In this document: one piece after another, positions 44,852 to 53,833 of the stretch | Layout: each line of letters starts with the position of its first letter | Numbering within the stretch: position 1 is the first letter of the stretch | From: Bifidobacterium breve | GTDB lineage: Bacteria > Actinomycetota > Actinomycetes > Nanopelagicales > Nanopelagicaceae | DNA length: 64,000 bases | Direction: 5' to 3' | Assembly (NCBI GenBank): GCA_945883725.1 | Contig: CAMCXZ010000002.1 | Location: 43,540 to 107,539, forward strand | Notes under the pieces: generated by a model | What the model saw: the letters and a program-made list of their open reading frames with translations, nothing else | Told to the model about the DNA's origin: nothing | Database searches by the model: none | Made by a program: the position numbers and the translations under genes

Positions 44852-45328
44852 TTACTTGTTATCTGATTGGGAATTAGTGCTAGTACTTTTATTTCTAATA
44901 AAAACTAAGTGGAACTTTCCGATCTGAATCTCATCGCCAGATTTCAAGACAGCGGTTGTCGCTCGTTCATTATTTAAATATGACCCGTTAAGGCTGCCCA
45001 AATCTGTGAAGGTAAAGTCTTGATCACAAGTAATTGTTGCGTGCTTGCGCGAGACAGTTACATCATCTAAGAAAATTCCAGAATCAACTGCGCGACCAAT
45101 TGTGGCTCCTGATTTGTTGATCATGAAGCGATTTCCGCGGCCGGCACCTTTAAGTACTAACAGAAGAGCAGTTGGCTCAATTGCTGCTAACACTTGCGAA
45201 ACGACGCTTTGATTATCGGTATCTAGTGACTGAATTAAAGTATCTAGATTTACTTGACCGTCAACGACTGGTCGAACTCCTAGTGAGATGGTGGTGGTGA
45301 CTTCGCGCTCTACTTCAGCTGCAGTCAT
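44852..45328 (-). CDS. garA: FHA-domain signalling protein GarA/OdhI
   Basis: About 158 residues. A Thr-rich N-terminal segment (REVTTTISLGV) corresponds to the phospho-acceptor region of GarA/OdhI. The C-terminal FHA domain (about 70-140) has GATIGRAVDSGIFLDDVTVSRKHA and DLGSLNGSYLNN, which bind phosphothreonine. In relatives unphosphorylated GarA inhibits 2-oxoglutarate dehydrogenase and glutamate dehydrogenase, and PknG/PknB phosphorylation releases this. I choose the ATG at 45328, five bases after GGGGGAG; a GTG at 45334 overlaps that site. Confidence 0.93.
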   Translation of the reverse strand: MTAAEVEREVTTTISLGVRPVVDGQVNLDTLIQSLDTDNQSVVSQVLAAIEPTALLLVLKGAGRGNRFMINKSGATIGRAVDSGIFLDDVTVSRKHATITCDQDFTFTDLGSLNGSYLNNERATTAVLKSGDEIQIGKFHLVFIRNKSTSTNSQSDNK

Positions 45329-45418
45329 CTTCACTCCCCCAATTCCAAGAGATGAAAGTTCGAATTACAACTTCATCCTTAACTGAAGGCTTACCCTATT
45401 TAGAGAGACAGGGTTAGG

Positions 45419-45799
45419 TCAAGCGGTGATTTGTCCGTATTCCGCTGGGGTCAGCAGATCGCTAGCGGCTTCTGTGAGTTCGATTTCTACTAGCCAGCCT
45501 GCGTTATAAGGATCAGAGTTGATAAATTCAGGTGAATTAGATAGTGAATCATTGATCGAAATTACTTTTCCAGTGACCGGCGCAAAGATTTCAGAAACAC
45601 TTTTAGTTGACTCAACCTCGCCACACACTTTGCCGCTAACAATTAAATCGCCAACTTTAGGTAGCTGCACATAAACAATGTCACCCAAAGCGCCTTGCGC
45701 AAAGTCAGTAATTCCCATCGAAACAGTGCCCGCAGTTGCCAAGTCGCGTACCCACTCGTGTTCTTTGGTGTACTTCAAATCTGCTGGGATGTTCGACAT
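45419..45799 (-). CDS. gcvH: Glycine cleavage system H protein
   Basis: A 126-residue lipoyl carrier that shuttles the aminomethyl group between P, T and L proteins. The lipoylated Lys is in GEVESTKSVSEI near 62, and KYTKEHEWV and NSDPYNAGWLVEIE are typical. The ATG at 45799 has an AAGG ribosome binding site seven bases upstream; the open frame extends 26 codons further, into the phosphatidyltransferase gene, but that is not supported. gcvP is five genes downstream. Confidence 0.96.
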   Translation of the reverse strand: MSNIPADLKYTKEHEWVRDLATAGTVSMGITDFAQGALGDIVYVQLPKVGDLIVSGKVCGEVESTKSVSEIFAPVTGKVISINDSLSNSPEFINSDPYNAGWLVEIELTEAASDLLTPAEYGQITA

Positions 45800-45845
45800 T
45801 TCGCGCCTTGTCTCTGAGTGGTCTTTTGAATTTAATCGAAAAGAA

Positions 45846-46394
45846 TTATGGGCGAACCTTAGTACGGGGAATCGCATTTATGAAGTATGAAAAACCCGTG
45901 AATAGATAGAGCGCAGTTCCCCAGATGGCAAAAGCCCAACCTAGAACGAAGGCAATTGTGCCTATCCAAGAAGCCGATAGTGCCAGTAGTAAGAATGGGA
46001 AGGCATACAAGAGATTGAAGGTGGCGGCTTTGCCCAGAAAAGTGACTTCAATAAGCGGTCGTTTCGTGGCACTTAACCAGATTGAAAGCAGAGCCAGAAT
46101 TAGATCCCGCCCTAAAAGTGTTGCGATCAACCAAAGTGGAATCGCATCACGCAAATAAAGCGCGATCAATACCGCCAAGATATAAAAGCGATCAATCGTC
46201 GGGTCGGCGATCTCGCCAAAACGAGAAGTCTGACCCCAAGCTCTCGCTAATTTGCCATCAAAATAATCGGTAGCTCCCCCGACGGCCAAGACGGCAATCG
46301 CCCAACCGTCAGCTTCCAAATCAAGGGCTAAGTAAAGAAAGAGCGGGATTCCGAGAAACCTCAGAAAAGTTAAGGCGTTAGGAATTGTCAGCAT
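45846..46394 (-). CDS. CDP-alcohol phosphatidyltransferase family protein
   Basis: A 182-residue membrane enzyme with about five hydrophobic helices. The family motif D-x2-D-G-x2-A-R-x8-G-x3-D-x3-D is complete in DYFDGKLARAWGQTSRF followed by GEIADPTID. It transfers a phosphatidyl group from CDP-diacylglycerol to an alcohol, probably glycerol phosphate (PgsA2-like by position), but the acceptor cannot be told from the sequence. The start overlaps the cmk-der stop by one base. Confidence 0.9.
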   Translation of the reverse strand: MLTIPNALTFLRFLGIPLFLYLALDLEADGWAIAVLAVGGATDYFDGKLARAWGQTSRFGEIADPTIDRFYILAVLIALYLRDAIPLWLIATLLGRDLILALLSIWLSATKRPLIEVTFLGKAATFNLLYAFPFLLLALSASWIGTIAFVLGWAFAIWGTALYLFTGFSYFINAIPRTKVRP

Positions 46395-48361
46395 TACTCT
46401 TTGTCGCGTTCCTTGACTCGGATCGCCACCATCACTGGAGTGCCTGGGAAGCCAAACTCTTCGCGTAAGCGGCGCTCGATAAAGCGGCGATATGAAGCCT
46501 CGATCCAGCCACTTGAGAAGATCACGAACTTAGGTGGGGCAATGCCGGCTTGGGTTGCGTAGTAAATTTTCGGTTGTTTTCCGCCACGAACTGGTGGTGG
46601 TGTTGCACCAATTAAAGCGCCCAGGAATGAGTTCAACTTCGCCGTCGGAACACGTTGTTCCCAACCGCCTAAAGCTGTGCGAAGTGCTGGCGCTAAACGA
46701 TCGCGGTGCCAACCAGTCTTGGCCGCAACATTTACTCGTTGCGCCCATTCAACTTGATCAAGATGGCGATCGATTTCTTTATCCAATTGGTCGCGTCGAT
46801 CTTCATCCACTAAATCCCATTTATTCATCACGATCACCATGGCTTTTCCAGCTTCTTCAACCATGGTGATAATTCGCAGATCTTGTTCGGAAATCGGATT
46901 AGATGCATCAAGAACAACAGCCGCAACTTCGCAACGCTCTAACGCTGTCTGTGTTCGAAGCGTTGCGTAGTAGTCGGTACCACTTGCTTGATTAGCTCGC
47001 TTGCGTAACCCAGCAGTATCGATGAAACGCCAAACTTGATCACCGATCTCAATTAACTCATCAACTGGATCGCGAGTTGTGCCCGCGACATCATCGACGA
47101 TTGAACGAGTCTCGCCAGCGAGAGCGTTCAACAAACTTGATTTACCAACATTTGGTCGACCGATTAACGCAACGCGACGGTATCCATCTTGAACTTGTGC
47201 GCGGCCAACTTCTGGAAGTTCAGCGACAATATGATCAAGTAAGTCACCGCTGCCACGACCGTGTAGAGCTGAAACAAAATAAGGTTCACCTAAACCAAGG
47301 TTCCAGAGCGCATAAGCATCAGATTCTGCGCCTTCATCATCGACTTTATTAGCGATTAAAATTGTTGGTTTCTTAGCTTTGCGCAGTTCGCTAACCAAGA
47401 TGTCATCTTCATCGAGTGCGCCAACTTGAGCATCAACAACGAAAGCCAGAACATCTGCTTCGCGCATTGCTTGTTCAGCGCCAGCACTAACTTGAATTGA
47501 AATTCCATCTGGCTTTGCTTCCCAGCCACCAGTATCCATAACGATAAACCGGCGACCGCCCCATTCGCATTCGTATTGAACGCGATCACGGGTAACGCCA
47601 GGGGTGTCTTCAACGATTGCTTCACGTCGACCGATGAAGCGGTTAATCAAAGTTGATTTTCCAACGTTTGGCCGGCCCAAGATTGCGACAACTGGCAAAC
47701 CGAGTAATTCACGCTGCTTTAACAACTCCCAGATGCGATCGACAGTTTCTTCTAAGCTCAAATGTGTTGAGTCAATAGTCAGGGCATCTGGCGCTAAAGC
47801 AAGTGGCGAAACTTCGCGAGTTGAATCTAATTCATCGCGACTGCTCAGAGACTGTGCGACATTTTCGATACCTTGAACTGAATTCTCTTGCGCATCACGA
47901 CGCACGGCTCGTGCCGTTAGGTCAGCGGTTAGATAAATCTTTAACGCCGCATCAGGTGCGACGACTGTTGCGATGTCGCGACCTTCGACCACGATTCCGC
48001 GTTTTGAATCAGAAATAATCTTGCGTTGTAGCTTTAAAAGTTCGGCGCGCAGTTCGGGCATGGCTGCGAATTTTGAAACGTTTTCGGTGATTTCGACCGT
48101 GCGAATTGCATTGGTAATTTCAGTATCGCCGGCAAATAATCGCGGCTCAAGCGGATCAACGACAAATCGCAAAGGTGATGATTTAAGTGCTTTCAAAACC
48201 GCACTGGCTTCAGTTAGATCATTTTGCAAAGCAAGCCAAGTCAGACCACGGTAAAGAGCGCCAGTATCTAGGTAATCCCAGGTGGATCGCATCGCAACTG
48301 ACTTTGAGGTGCTCGATTTACCCGAACCACTAGGGCCATCTATTGCTACAACTATGCCCAT
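46394..48361 (-). CDS. der: Fused cytidylate kinase and GTPase Der
   Basis: A 655-residue fusion. Residues about 1-215 are cytidylate kinase, with P-loop GPSGSGKSS at the N-terminus, [11 protein letters not shown] and [10 protein letters not shown]. Residues about 222-655 are the double GTPase Der/Eng[10 protein letters not shown] and [10 protein letters not shown]-loops, DTPG and DTAG switch motifs, two NKxD motifs (NKVD, NKWD) and a C-terminal KH-like domain. Cmk makes CDP; Der is needed for 50S ribosome assembly. In most actinobacteria the genes are adjacent; here the frame runs straight through. Confidence 0.95.
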   Translation of the reverse strand: MGIVVAIDGPSGSGKSSTSKSVAMRSTWDYLDTGALYRGLTWLALQNDLTEASAVLKALKSSPLRFVVDPLEPRLFAGDTEITNAIRTVEITENVSKFAAMPELRAELLKLQRKIISDSKRGIVVEGRDIATVVAPDAALKIYLTADLTARAVRRDAQENSVQGIENVAQSLSSRDELDSTREVSPLALAPDALTIDSTHLSLEETVDRIWELLKQRELLGLPVVAILGRPNVGKSTLINRFIGRREAIVEDTPGVTRDRVQYECEWGGRRFIVMDTGGWEAKPDGISIQVSAGAEQAMREADVLAFVVDAQVGALDEDDILVSELRKAKKPTILIANKVDDEGAESDAYALWNLGLGEPYFVSALHGRGSGDLLDHIVAELPEVGRAQVQDGYRRVALIGRPNVGKSSLLNALAGETRSIVDDVAGTTRDPVDELIEIGDQVWRFIDTAGLRKRANQASGTDYYATLRTQTALERCEVAAVVLDASNPISEQDLRIITMVEEAGKAMVIVMNKWDLVDEDRRDQLDKEIDRHLDQVEWAQRVNVAAKTGWHRDRLAPALRTALGGWEQRVPTAKLNSFLGALIGATPPPVRGGKQPKIYYATQAGIAPPKFVIFSSGWIEASYRRFIERRLREEFGFPGTPVMVAIRVKERDKE

Positions 48362-48427
48362 AATGACCCTTATTCTACGTTGCTTACAGCGTGAGGCTTT
48401 ACCTAAATCTCATCTTCGCAATTGATA

Positions 48428-49480
48428 TTAACCAACCGAGTGAACGTTCCAGCCATCTTTAGTTAAGAATTCACTCAATCGCCCAATATCTTCAGGTGCA
48501 ATTGCTAGCGTAATGACGGCAGTTAATTGACCTGGTGAATGTTCTAGAGCGAGATCTTCAATATTGACTTCAGCTTTTGCGCAAGCATTAAAGAGCGATC
48601 CGAGTTGCCCAGGACGGTCATCAATAACAATGGGCAGGTAGCTATATTCTCTGGATTTGCCGCCATGCTTGCCTGGAATCGCACTCTTTCCAACCCGGCC
48701 GGCAGCTACCAGTGACTCCCATTTCGCTGGGCCGCTGGCCGCAGAAATCAGATCCGAAAGATCACTTTGTAGACTTATCAATAATGGCAATAGAGCCGCT
48801 TCATTCGCAGCCAATATCTCGCCCCATAGTTTTGGATCCGAACCAGCAATTCGAACGGTATCTCTCAAACCGCCACCGGCAAGGGCTAGAGCTTCTGGGC
48901 TGGAGCCTGCAAGTTGGGCTGCCATAAGCGAACTCGTGATTTGCGGAAGATGCGAGATCAGAGCTACCCGCTCATCATGATCCTTTGCGCTCATCTCTAC
49001 TGCTTGCCCTCCACAGGCAGCAATTACCTCGAGCACCATCTCCTTTGCCGCCACTGAAGTTTCGGGGGTAGGCGTAATGACCCAAGCGCGATCTAAGAAG
49101 AGATCGGCGCGGGCAGATACTGCGCCACTAACCTCGCGTCCAGCCATCGGATGAGTGCCACAGAACCTATACAAAAGCCCTTCTAAAGTTGATACCTCAA
49201 CTAAAGGTTTTATCTTTACGCTACCAATATCCATAAGTATCGCTTCAGGGTTTAAGGTTGCCTCACGCTCAATAGCCGTTTTAAAGGCCGACGGAGGGGT
49301 TGCGATGATTACCAAGTCAGGGTTTTCAATTCTCCCGGCCTTTACTAGGTCATTGGCCAAAAGTTCCGCACTTTGATCAATATCAACGAATAGAACCGAT
49401 GCCCCTGCTGCCTTTAAGGCAAGCCCGATTGAAGTGCCGATGAGGCCCGCGCCTACGATACGAACAGATTTTGATTTCAC
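48428..49480 (-). CDS. tyrA: Prephenate dehydrogenase with C-terminal ACT domain
   Basis: A 350-residue enzyme oxidising prephenate to 4-hydroxyphenylpyruvate in tyrosine synthesis. The NAD-binding motif GAGLIGTSIGLALKAAGA is at the N-terminus; catalytic residues are in CGTHPMAGREVSG and LISHLPQ. The last 75 residues form an ACT domain (LPIVIDDRPGQLGSLFNACAKAEVNIEDL), likely for feedback by tyrosine. The start is GTG. aroH ends 10 bp upstream, so the chorismate branch is an operon. Confidence 0.94.
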   Translation of the reverse strand: MKSKSVRIVGAGLIGTSIGLALKAAGASVLFVDIDQSAELLANDLVKAGRIENPDLVIIATPPSAFKTAIEREATLNPEAILMDIGSVKIKPLVEVSTLEGLLYRFCGTHPMAGREVSGAVSARADLFLDRAWVITPTPETSVAAKEMVLEVIAACGGQAVEMSAKDHDERVALISHLPQITSSLMAAQLAGSSPEALALAGGGLRDTVRIAGSDPKLWGEILAANEAALLPLLISLQSDLSDLISAASGPAKWESLVAAGRVGKSAIPGKHGGKSREYSYLPIVIDDRPGQLGSLFNACAKAEVNIEDLALEHSPGQLTAVITLAIAPEDIGRLSEFLTKDGWNVHSVG

Positions 49481-49490
49481 GAGCAGCCCC

Positions 49491-49853
49491 TTATTGGGCT
49501 AAATCTTTGCGCAGAGCTGTAGCGCCATGAAGGTAGATGTGGCTTATTTCGTTCTTACTTTTATCGCTTTCAACATGCATTAAGACCCGGATAATTCGGT
49601 CAAGTGCTCCGGTCACATCGATCTCGACAGCGCAGATCAATGGCGTGCCAGCGAAACCAACATCGCGAGCCGCGGCAGCTGGAAAATCAGCAGTTAAATC
49701 CGGGGTTGCTGTCATCAAAACTGAGATCACATGATCAACTTCGAGGTCATTAGCTTTGAGCATGGCAGGCAAGAGTTCACGCACACCATCACCGATGGCC
49801 ACGCTTGAATTCACGCTCACCTGCGTAGCGCCTCGAATTGCTCTTAAAACCAT
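49491..49853 (-). CDS. aroH: Chorismate mutase, AroH type
   Basis: A 120-residue trimeric chorismate mutase of the AroH fold rather than the AroQ fold. Signature elements are RAIRGATQVSVNS at the start (active-site Arg), DVGFAGTPLICAVEIDV and the Arg of LDRIIRVLMHVE. It turns chorismate into prephenate, the substrate of the tyrA product encoded next. The start sits beside a short hairpin (49861-49876) in the AT-rich gap upstream. Confidence 0.94.
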   Translation of the reverse strand: MVLRAIRGATQVSVNSSVAIGDGVRELLPAMLKANDLEVDHVISVLMTATPDLTADFPAAAARDVGFAGTPLICAVEIDVTGALDRIIRVLMHVESDKSKNEISHIYLHGATALRKDLAQ

Positions 49854-50126
49854 GGTTAAGGGTACCTTGAAGTACCATTTTTTCGTTTTTAATAGGAACG
49901 TGTTTAACGTTAAATCTACTTAACCACTAATCTAGAAACCAATCTCAACCGGAAATTTTGGCAGGAATAGCTCAAATCTAGAGTGAGCATGATTGTCGAT
50001 AAAGATACAGGTGCTGAGCTTTGCCCGCGTATACTCAGGGTTATTATCGACAAATATACATAAGATTTTCCGTAATATCGACATATAGAGAAATAGATAT
50101 CTACATAATATAGATAAATAAATTAA
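49854..50126. other. AT-rich intergenic region with three near-DnaA-box motifs
   Basis: The largest gap in the window, between rluB and aroH. It holds TTGTCGATAA (49993-50002), its perfect inverse TTATCGACAA (50044-50053) and a third TATCGACA (50076-50083), the last two 31 bp apart. TTATCGACA differs from the DnaA box TTATCCACA at one base. After them come about 70 bp of very AT-rich sequence containing the palindrome TAGATATCTA (50094-50103). A 5-bp hairpin with a T-rich flank (49861-49890) borders aroH. No gene is visible. Confidence 0.5.
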
Positions 50127-50843
50127 TTACTTTAAATCTAAAGCCTTCTGTATATTTAACAATTCTTGCTCATTGAGGTCTCGCCAGCGTCCTTCCGGTG
50201 TGTCGCCCAATGAGATCGGTCCAAAGTTTGTTCGGATCAATCTAAGGACCTCTACCCCGACCGCCTCCATTAGGCGACGGATGATGTGATACCGGCCTTC
50301 ATGAATTTTAACTTCGATCCAGTTGGCTGAGAGTTGCTTAAAGCTAAGCACTCGACCCATGCCATCTTCGAGCTCTACGCCCTTTAAAAGCACCTTATCT
50401 ACCCCTGTTTCCAGGCGTCCTTCGAACTCAATAATGTAGGTCTTTTCGAGCCCGAATGACGGGTGAGTTGCACGAAAAGTCAGATCGCCATCATTTGTTA
50501 GCAGGATTAGGCCTTCTGAGTCCTTATCAAGGCGTCCAACATGAAATAAGCGTTCCTTGCGAAGATCAATGAAATCGGCCAAAGATGGGCGACCTTCTGG
50601 GTCATACATCGTTGACAAAACACCTTTTGGTTTATGAAGTACCAAATAAGACTTAGTCAGAGATCGTTTAATTGTCTCACCATCAACTGCTACTTCATGG
50701 TTATCTGGGTCAATCTTTGCGCCTAGCTCTCGAACTGGGCGTCCATCGACGGTTACTCGACCATCGGCTATTAGTTCATCGGCGCTACGGCGGCTAGTGA
50801 TTCCCGCATCGGCAATTATTTTATTAAGGCGCATCTCGGCCAT
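50127..50843 (-). CDS. rRNA pseudouridine synthase, RluB/RsuA family
   Basis: A 238-residue enzyme with an N-terminal S4 RNA-binding domain (LNKIIADAGITSRRSADELIADGRVTVDGRPV) and the pseudouridine synthase core. The catalytic Asp is in FHVGRLDKDSEGLILLTNDG. The target is probably 23S rRNA U2605, as for RluB, but RsuA-like specificity cannot be excluded. An AGGAG ribosome binding site is present. It follows scpB, the usual actinobacterial order, but is separated from the cmk gene by the AT-rich gap, aroH and tyrA. Confidence 0.92.
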   Translation of the reverse strand: MAEMRLNKIIADAGITSRRSADELIADGRVTVDGRPVRELGAKIDPDNHEVAVDGETIKRSLTKSYLVLHKPKGVLSTMYDPEGRPSLADFIDLRKERLFHVGRLDKDSEGLILLTNDGDLTFRATHPSFGLEKTYIIEFEGRLETGVDKVLLKGVELEDGMGRVLSFKQLSANWIEVKIHEGRYHIIRRLMEAVGVEVLRLIRTNFGPISLGDTPEGRWRDLNEQELLNIQKALDLK

Positions 50844-50905
50844 TTGGCTATCTCCTCGACAGTCAGGTTAAGGGCGTAAAGATACCGCCTCTCCCCTGTC
50901 TTGGG

Positions 50906-51457
50906 CTAATCGGTCAGAGAATCAAGAATCTCATCTAGGCGATCAAGGTCTGGCAGGTAAGGAGCCAAGGCCGGAAGATCTTCTAGACTGTTTACACCAA
51001 GGCGCTCTAAGAAGTAGCTGGTGGTCTTGTAAAGAATGGCCCCGGTTTCGTGCTCGATGCCAAATTCTTCAACCAAGCCACGGGTGATTAAGGTCTTCAT
51101 GACCGCTTCAACATTTACGCCTCGGATAGCCGATACGCGTGCACGGCTAACAGGTTGGCGATATGCGATAACGGCCAAAGTCTCTAAAGCAGCCTGCGTT
51201 AGGCGATTCTGCTGGCCATCTAGAACGAATTTCTCAACTGCTGGCGCGCAATCTGGATGGCTGTAGAAGCGCCATCCCCCAGCCACCGCGCGCAGTTCGA
51301 AGCCGCGCCCTTCATATGATGTGGAGAGGTTCTCAAGGGCAGCTACGACTTCATCTATCGTCACGACCAACACAGATGCCAAGGTCAGCTCGGTAACCGG
51401 CTCATCGACGACCATCAGGATGGCCTCGATTGAACGCTCAAGTTCTACATTAGACAT
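50906..51457 (-). CDS. scpB: Segregation and condensation protein B
   Basis: A 183-residue protein with two winged-helix domains, the ScpB partner of SMC and ScpA. Conserved segments are ERSIEAILMVVDEPV at the start, LTQAALETLAVIAYRQPVSRARVSAIRGVNVEAVMKTL and the DLP end. It shares 8 bp with the end of scpA, indicating coupled synthesis. It acts in chromosome compaction and segregation. Confidence 0.94.
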   Translation of the reverse strand: MSNVELERSIEAILMVVDEPVTELTLASVLVVTIDEVVAALENLSTSYEGRGFELRAVAGGWRFYSHPDCAPAVEKFVLDGQQNRLTQAALETLAVIAYRQPVSRARVSAIRGVNVEAVMKTLITRGLVEEFGIEHETGAILYKTTSYFLERLGVNSLEDLPALAPYLPDLDRLDEILDSLTD

Positions 51458-52337
51458 TTTCGCCCTCGCTATCTTCTAAAACCACTGGAATATCAAACTC
51501 ATCAGAGACTTCAACCTCGCCAGACTCGCTACCAATCCAGCTGATCTGAAGCTCACCTAGCGCTGCCACCTGATCAAAACGAAGCACGCCTTGGCGATAT
51601 AGATCAAGCAAACTCAGGAAACGGGCCACGACCACCAAGGTGCTGCCGGCATCAGAAATAAGGCTGCGAAAGCTCAAAGTTTTAGATTTACGCAAAGCCT
51701 CAACCACGCCTTTAGACTCCTCAGCCACGCTGACAAGTGGCATATGAAGGTGCTCGATTGAAACTAAGGCCGGTGTCTTTGGAGTTAGAACTCGGTCGGC
51801 AATGGCCGCAAAGCGCTCTGCGCCCACGCCAATTAAGACCTCAGGTAACAGCGCAGAAAGGGCTGGATCTAGGGCCACAACGCGCGGGAAAGCCTTATCT
51901 TGCAGGGTTATGCGATCGCCAAAGGTGGCTGCAATCTCCTTAAATGCGCGATATTGGAGTAAGCGGGCAAAGAGTAAGTCGCGTGCCTCAAGGAGTGCGA
52001 GATCTTCTTCATCTTCAACTTCACCCGAAGGTAATAAGCGAGCTGCCTTAAGATCAAGCAAGGTGGCAGCAACTACTAAGAATTCGGTGGCCTGATCTAA
52101 GCGCCAACCTTCACCAGATAGTTCAAGGGCGCGAATGAAGGCGATAAATTCATCAGTTACTAGGTTCAGGGAAATTTCAGTGATATCGAGTTTGTGGCGT
52201 GAGATCAGCTGTAAGAGCAGATCGAAGGGGCCATCGAAATTGGCTAAGTGAACGCTGAATTCGTTGCTGGGTGCGCTCGGTTCGATGGCATCAGATGCGA
52301 CATCGATTCCTGCACTATTAGTGACCGGCGTTTCCAC
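51450..52337 (-). CDS. scpA: Segregation and condensation protein A
   Basis: A 295-residue kleisin that bridges the SMC heads. The N-terminal FSVHLANFDGPFDLLLQLISRHKLDITEISLNLVTDEFIAFI is the SMC-binding domain; the C-terminal winged helix is FLSLLDLYRQGVLRFDQ. An extra 25 residues (Ala-, Ser-, Pro-rich) precede the domain. The start is GTG at 52337, with TAGTGT six bases upstream. parA is divergent across a 73-bp gap. Confidence 0.93.
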   Translation of the reverse strand: METPVTNSAGIDVASDAIEPSAPSNEFSVHLANFDGPFDLLLQLISRHKLDITEISLNLVTDEFIAFIRALELSGEGWRLDQATEFLVVAATLLDLKAARLLPSGEVEDEEDLALLEARDLLFARLLQYRAFKEIAATFGDRITLQDKAFPRVVALDPALSALLPEVLIGVGAERFAAIADRVLTPKTPALVSIEHLHMPLVSVAEESKGVVEALRKSKTLSFRSLISDAGSTLVVVARFLSLLDLYRQGVLRFDQVAALGELQISWIGSESGEVEVSDEFDIPVVLEDSEGENV

Positions 52338-52343
52338 GGGTGA

Positions 52344-52349
52344 ACACTA
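52344..52349 (-). promoter_or_regulatory. -10 hexamer before scpA
   Basis: On the minus strand TAGTGT is followed by six bases (TCACCC) and the GTG start of scpA. Confidence 0.35.
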
Positions 52350-52350
52350 C

Positions 52351-52380
52351 TTGCTCGAGGGGCTATTCGATGCGTAGGCT
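52351..52380 (+). promoter_or_regulatory. Candidate parA promoter
   Basis: TTGCTC (52351-52356) and TAGGCT (52375-52380) are separated by 18 bp. The predicted start near 52387 leaves a leader of about 24 nt that contains the AAAGAGG ribosome binding site. Confidence 0.4.
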
Positions 52381-52410
52381 CACGCACCTAAGCAGAAAGA
52401 GGTTTAACGC

Positions 52411-53295
52411 TTGAACGCTAAATCGACAATTGAAGAGGATGTGGCAACTACTGCCAACCTTTTGGGAAAGACGCCTAAGAACTTTCGAACTCCAGCAGCC
52501 CCGCAAGATGGACTGCCAGCAAAAGTTATTGCGCTTTTCAACCAAAAGGGTGGCGTTGGCAAGACAACTTCAACCATTAACTTGGGCGCCGCTTTAACTG
52601 AACTTGGTCGCAAAGTTTTACTAGTCGACTTCGACCCTCAAGGCGGTTTATCACTTGGTCTAGGCGTTAATGCTCACAGCTTGCCGCTAGAACAAACTGT
52701 TTATTACGCACTCATGGATCCAACTGCAGATGTTGATCAGATAATTTTGAAGTCATCGGTACCTGGGCTCGATTTCTTGCCAGCAAACCGTGACTTAGGA
52801 ACAGCTGAAACCACACTCGGTGCTGAAATTGGCGGACAACAGTTTCTTAAGCGCACCTTAAACTCATTGAAAGATCGCTACGACGTTATCTTGATTGACT
52901 GCCAGCCGACAATGGGTCAGTTAACCATTAACGCACTTGTCGCAGCTGATGAAGTGATTGTTCCACTGCAATGCGAGTATTTTGCGCTACACGGCTTTAT
53001 TGAACTAAAGGGAAACCTCGATAAAGTTAAGAATTTCCTTAATCCAGATTTGAAGTTAATCGGAATCTTGGCAACTATGTATGAACGCAAGACCGTACAC
53101 AATCGCGAAGTTCTAACCACAATTCTGGAAAAGTATCCAGAAGATGTTTTTGAAACCATTATCGCTAAAACAATTCGTTTCCCTGAAACAACTGTTGTCG
53201 GCGAACCAATCACAACATATGCCAGCTCTTCAGGTGGCGCTAATTCATACCGACGTTTAGCCCGTGAACTAATTGCCCGAGGAGGCGCCCGATGA
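52411..53295 (+). CDS. ParA-family ATPase (Soj-like, scpAB-linked)
   Basis: A 294-residue ParA/MinD-type ATPase. The deviant Walker A KGGVGKTTSTINLGAAL lies near 46-62, followed by VDFDPQGGLSLGLG and DVILIDCQPTMGQLT. A 40-residue N-terminal tail precedes the ATPase. The start is TTG, eight bases after AAAGAGG. Its position next to scpA matches Rv1708, a ParA-like protein distinct from the origin-proximal ParA. No parB is next to it; a small protein overlaps its end by 4 bp. Confidence 0.93.
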   Translation: MNAKSTIEEDVATTANLLGKTPKNFRTPAAPQDGLPAKVIALFNQKGGVGKTTSTINLGAALTELGRKVLLVDFDPQGGLSLGLGVNAHSLPLEQTVYYALMDPTADVDQIILKSSVPGLDFLPANRDLGTAETTLGAEIGGQQFLKRTLNSLKDRYDVILIDCQPTMGQLTINALVAADEVIVPLQCEYFALHGFIELKGNLDKVKNFLNPDLKLIGILATMYERKTVHNREVLTTILEKYPEDVFETIIAKTIRFPETTVVGEPITTYASSSGGANSYRRLARELIARGGAR

Positions 53296-53702
53296 CCCGT
53301 AGAGCTAGCTTGCCAGGAGCCGATGAACTCTTCCGCTCCAACTCCCCCGCTTTAAGTGCAGTTCGACAGAGTGCTCCTGAGCCAGTGATCGAAGCGCCAA
53401 CCACTTCGGTAGCGCCAACTCGTTCATCGAGTAAAAAAGGTGTTCGTTCGATTCCTCGTCGCCGCGTCACAACTGTTGAGAAATCCCCCAGTGGTCGCGA
53501 GCGTCATGACGAAAAAATAACCGTGTACTTATCAGCAGATGAACTTTTCGATCTCGATCAAGCTCGTCTAATGCTCCGCGGAGACCTTGGTCTAGCAGTA
53601 GATCGCGGCCGTATTGTGCGCGAATCAATCGCCGTGATTGTTGCTGATTTAGAAGCTAAAGGCGATCAAAGCATTCTTGCTCGCCGCCTACGAAATCAGT
53701 AG
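53292..53702 (+). CDS. Small basic protein coupled to ParA, ribbon-helix-helix-like C-terminus
   Basis: A 136-residue protein whose ATG overlaps the parA stop (ATGA). The first 70 residues are low-complexity, rich in Ser, Pro, Arg and Thr. The C-terminal 60 residues, with HDEKITVYLSADELFDLDQA then GRIVRESIAVIVADLEAKG, have the strand-helix-helix look of MetJ/Arc-type DNA-binding domains. It may act in place of ParB as the DNA-binding partner of this ParA. That role is inferred from position and shape only. Confidence 0.75.
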   Translation: MTRRASLPGADELFRSNSPALSAVRQSAPEPVIEAPTTSVAPTRSSSKKGVRSIPRRRVTTVEKSPSGRERHDEKITVYLSADELFDLDQARLMLRGDLGLAVDRGRIVRESIAVIVADLEAKGDQSILARRLRNQ

Positions 53703-53833
53703 TTTCAACAATGTTTCCTTTACTTCATACATAGCACTATCTAAGCCAAGTTATTTAATGTAAGTAAACTGACGTTAATTTGGTTCATTCACGGCGTTAG
53801 ACATGTGCTAGATACAGTAGTAACGTCTAATCT

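Noticed and set aside
49861..49890. Intrinsic terminator reading rightwards
   Set aside because: The stem is only 5 bp and no plus-strand gene ends near it; it borders the aroH start instead.
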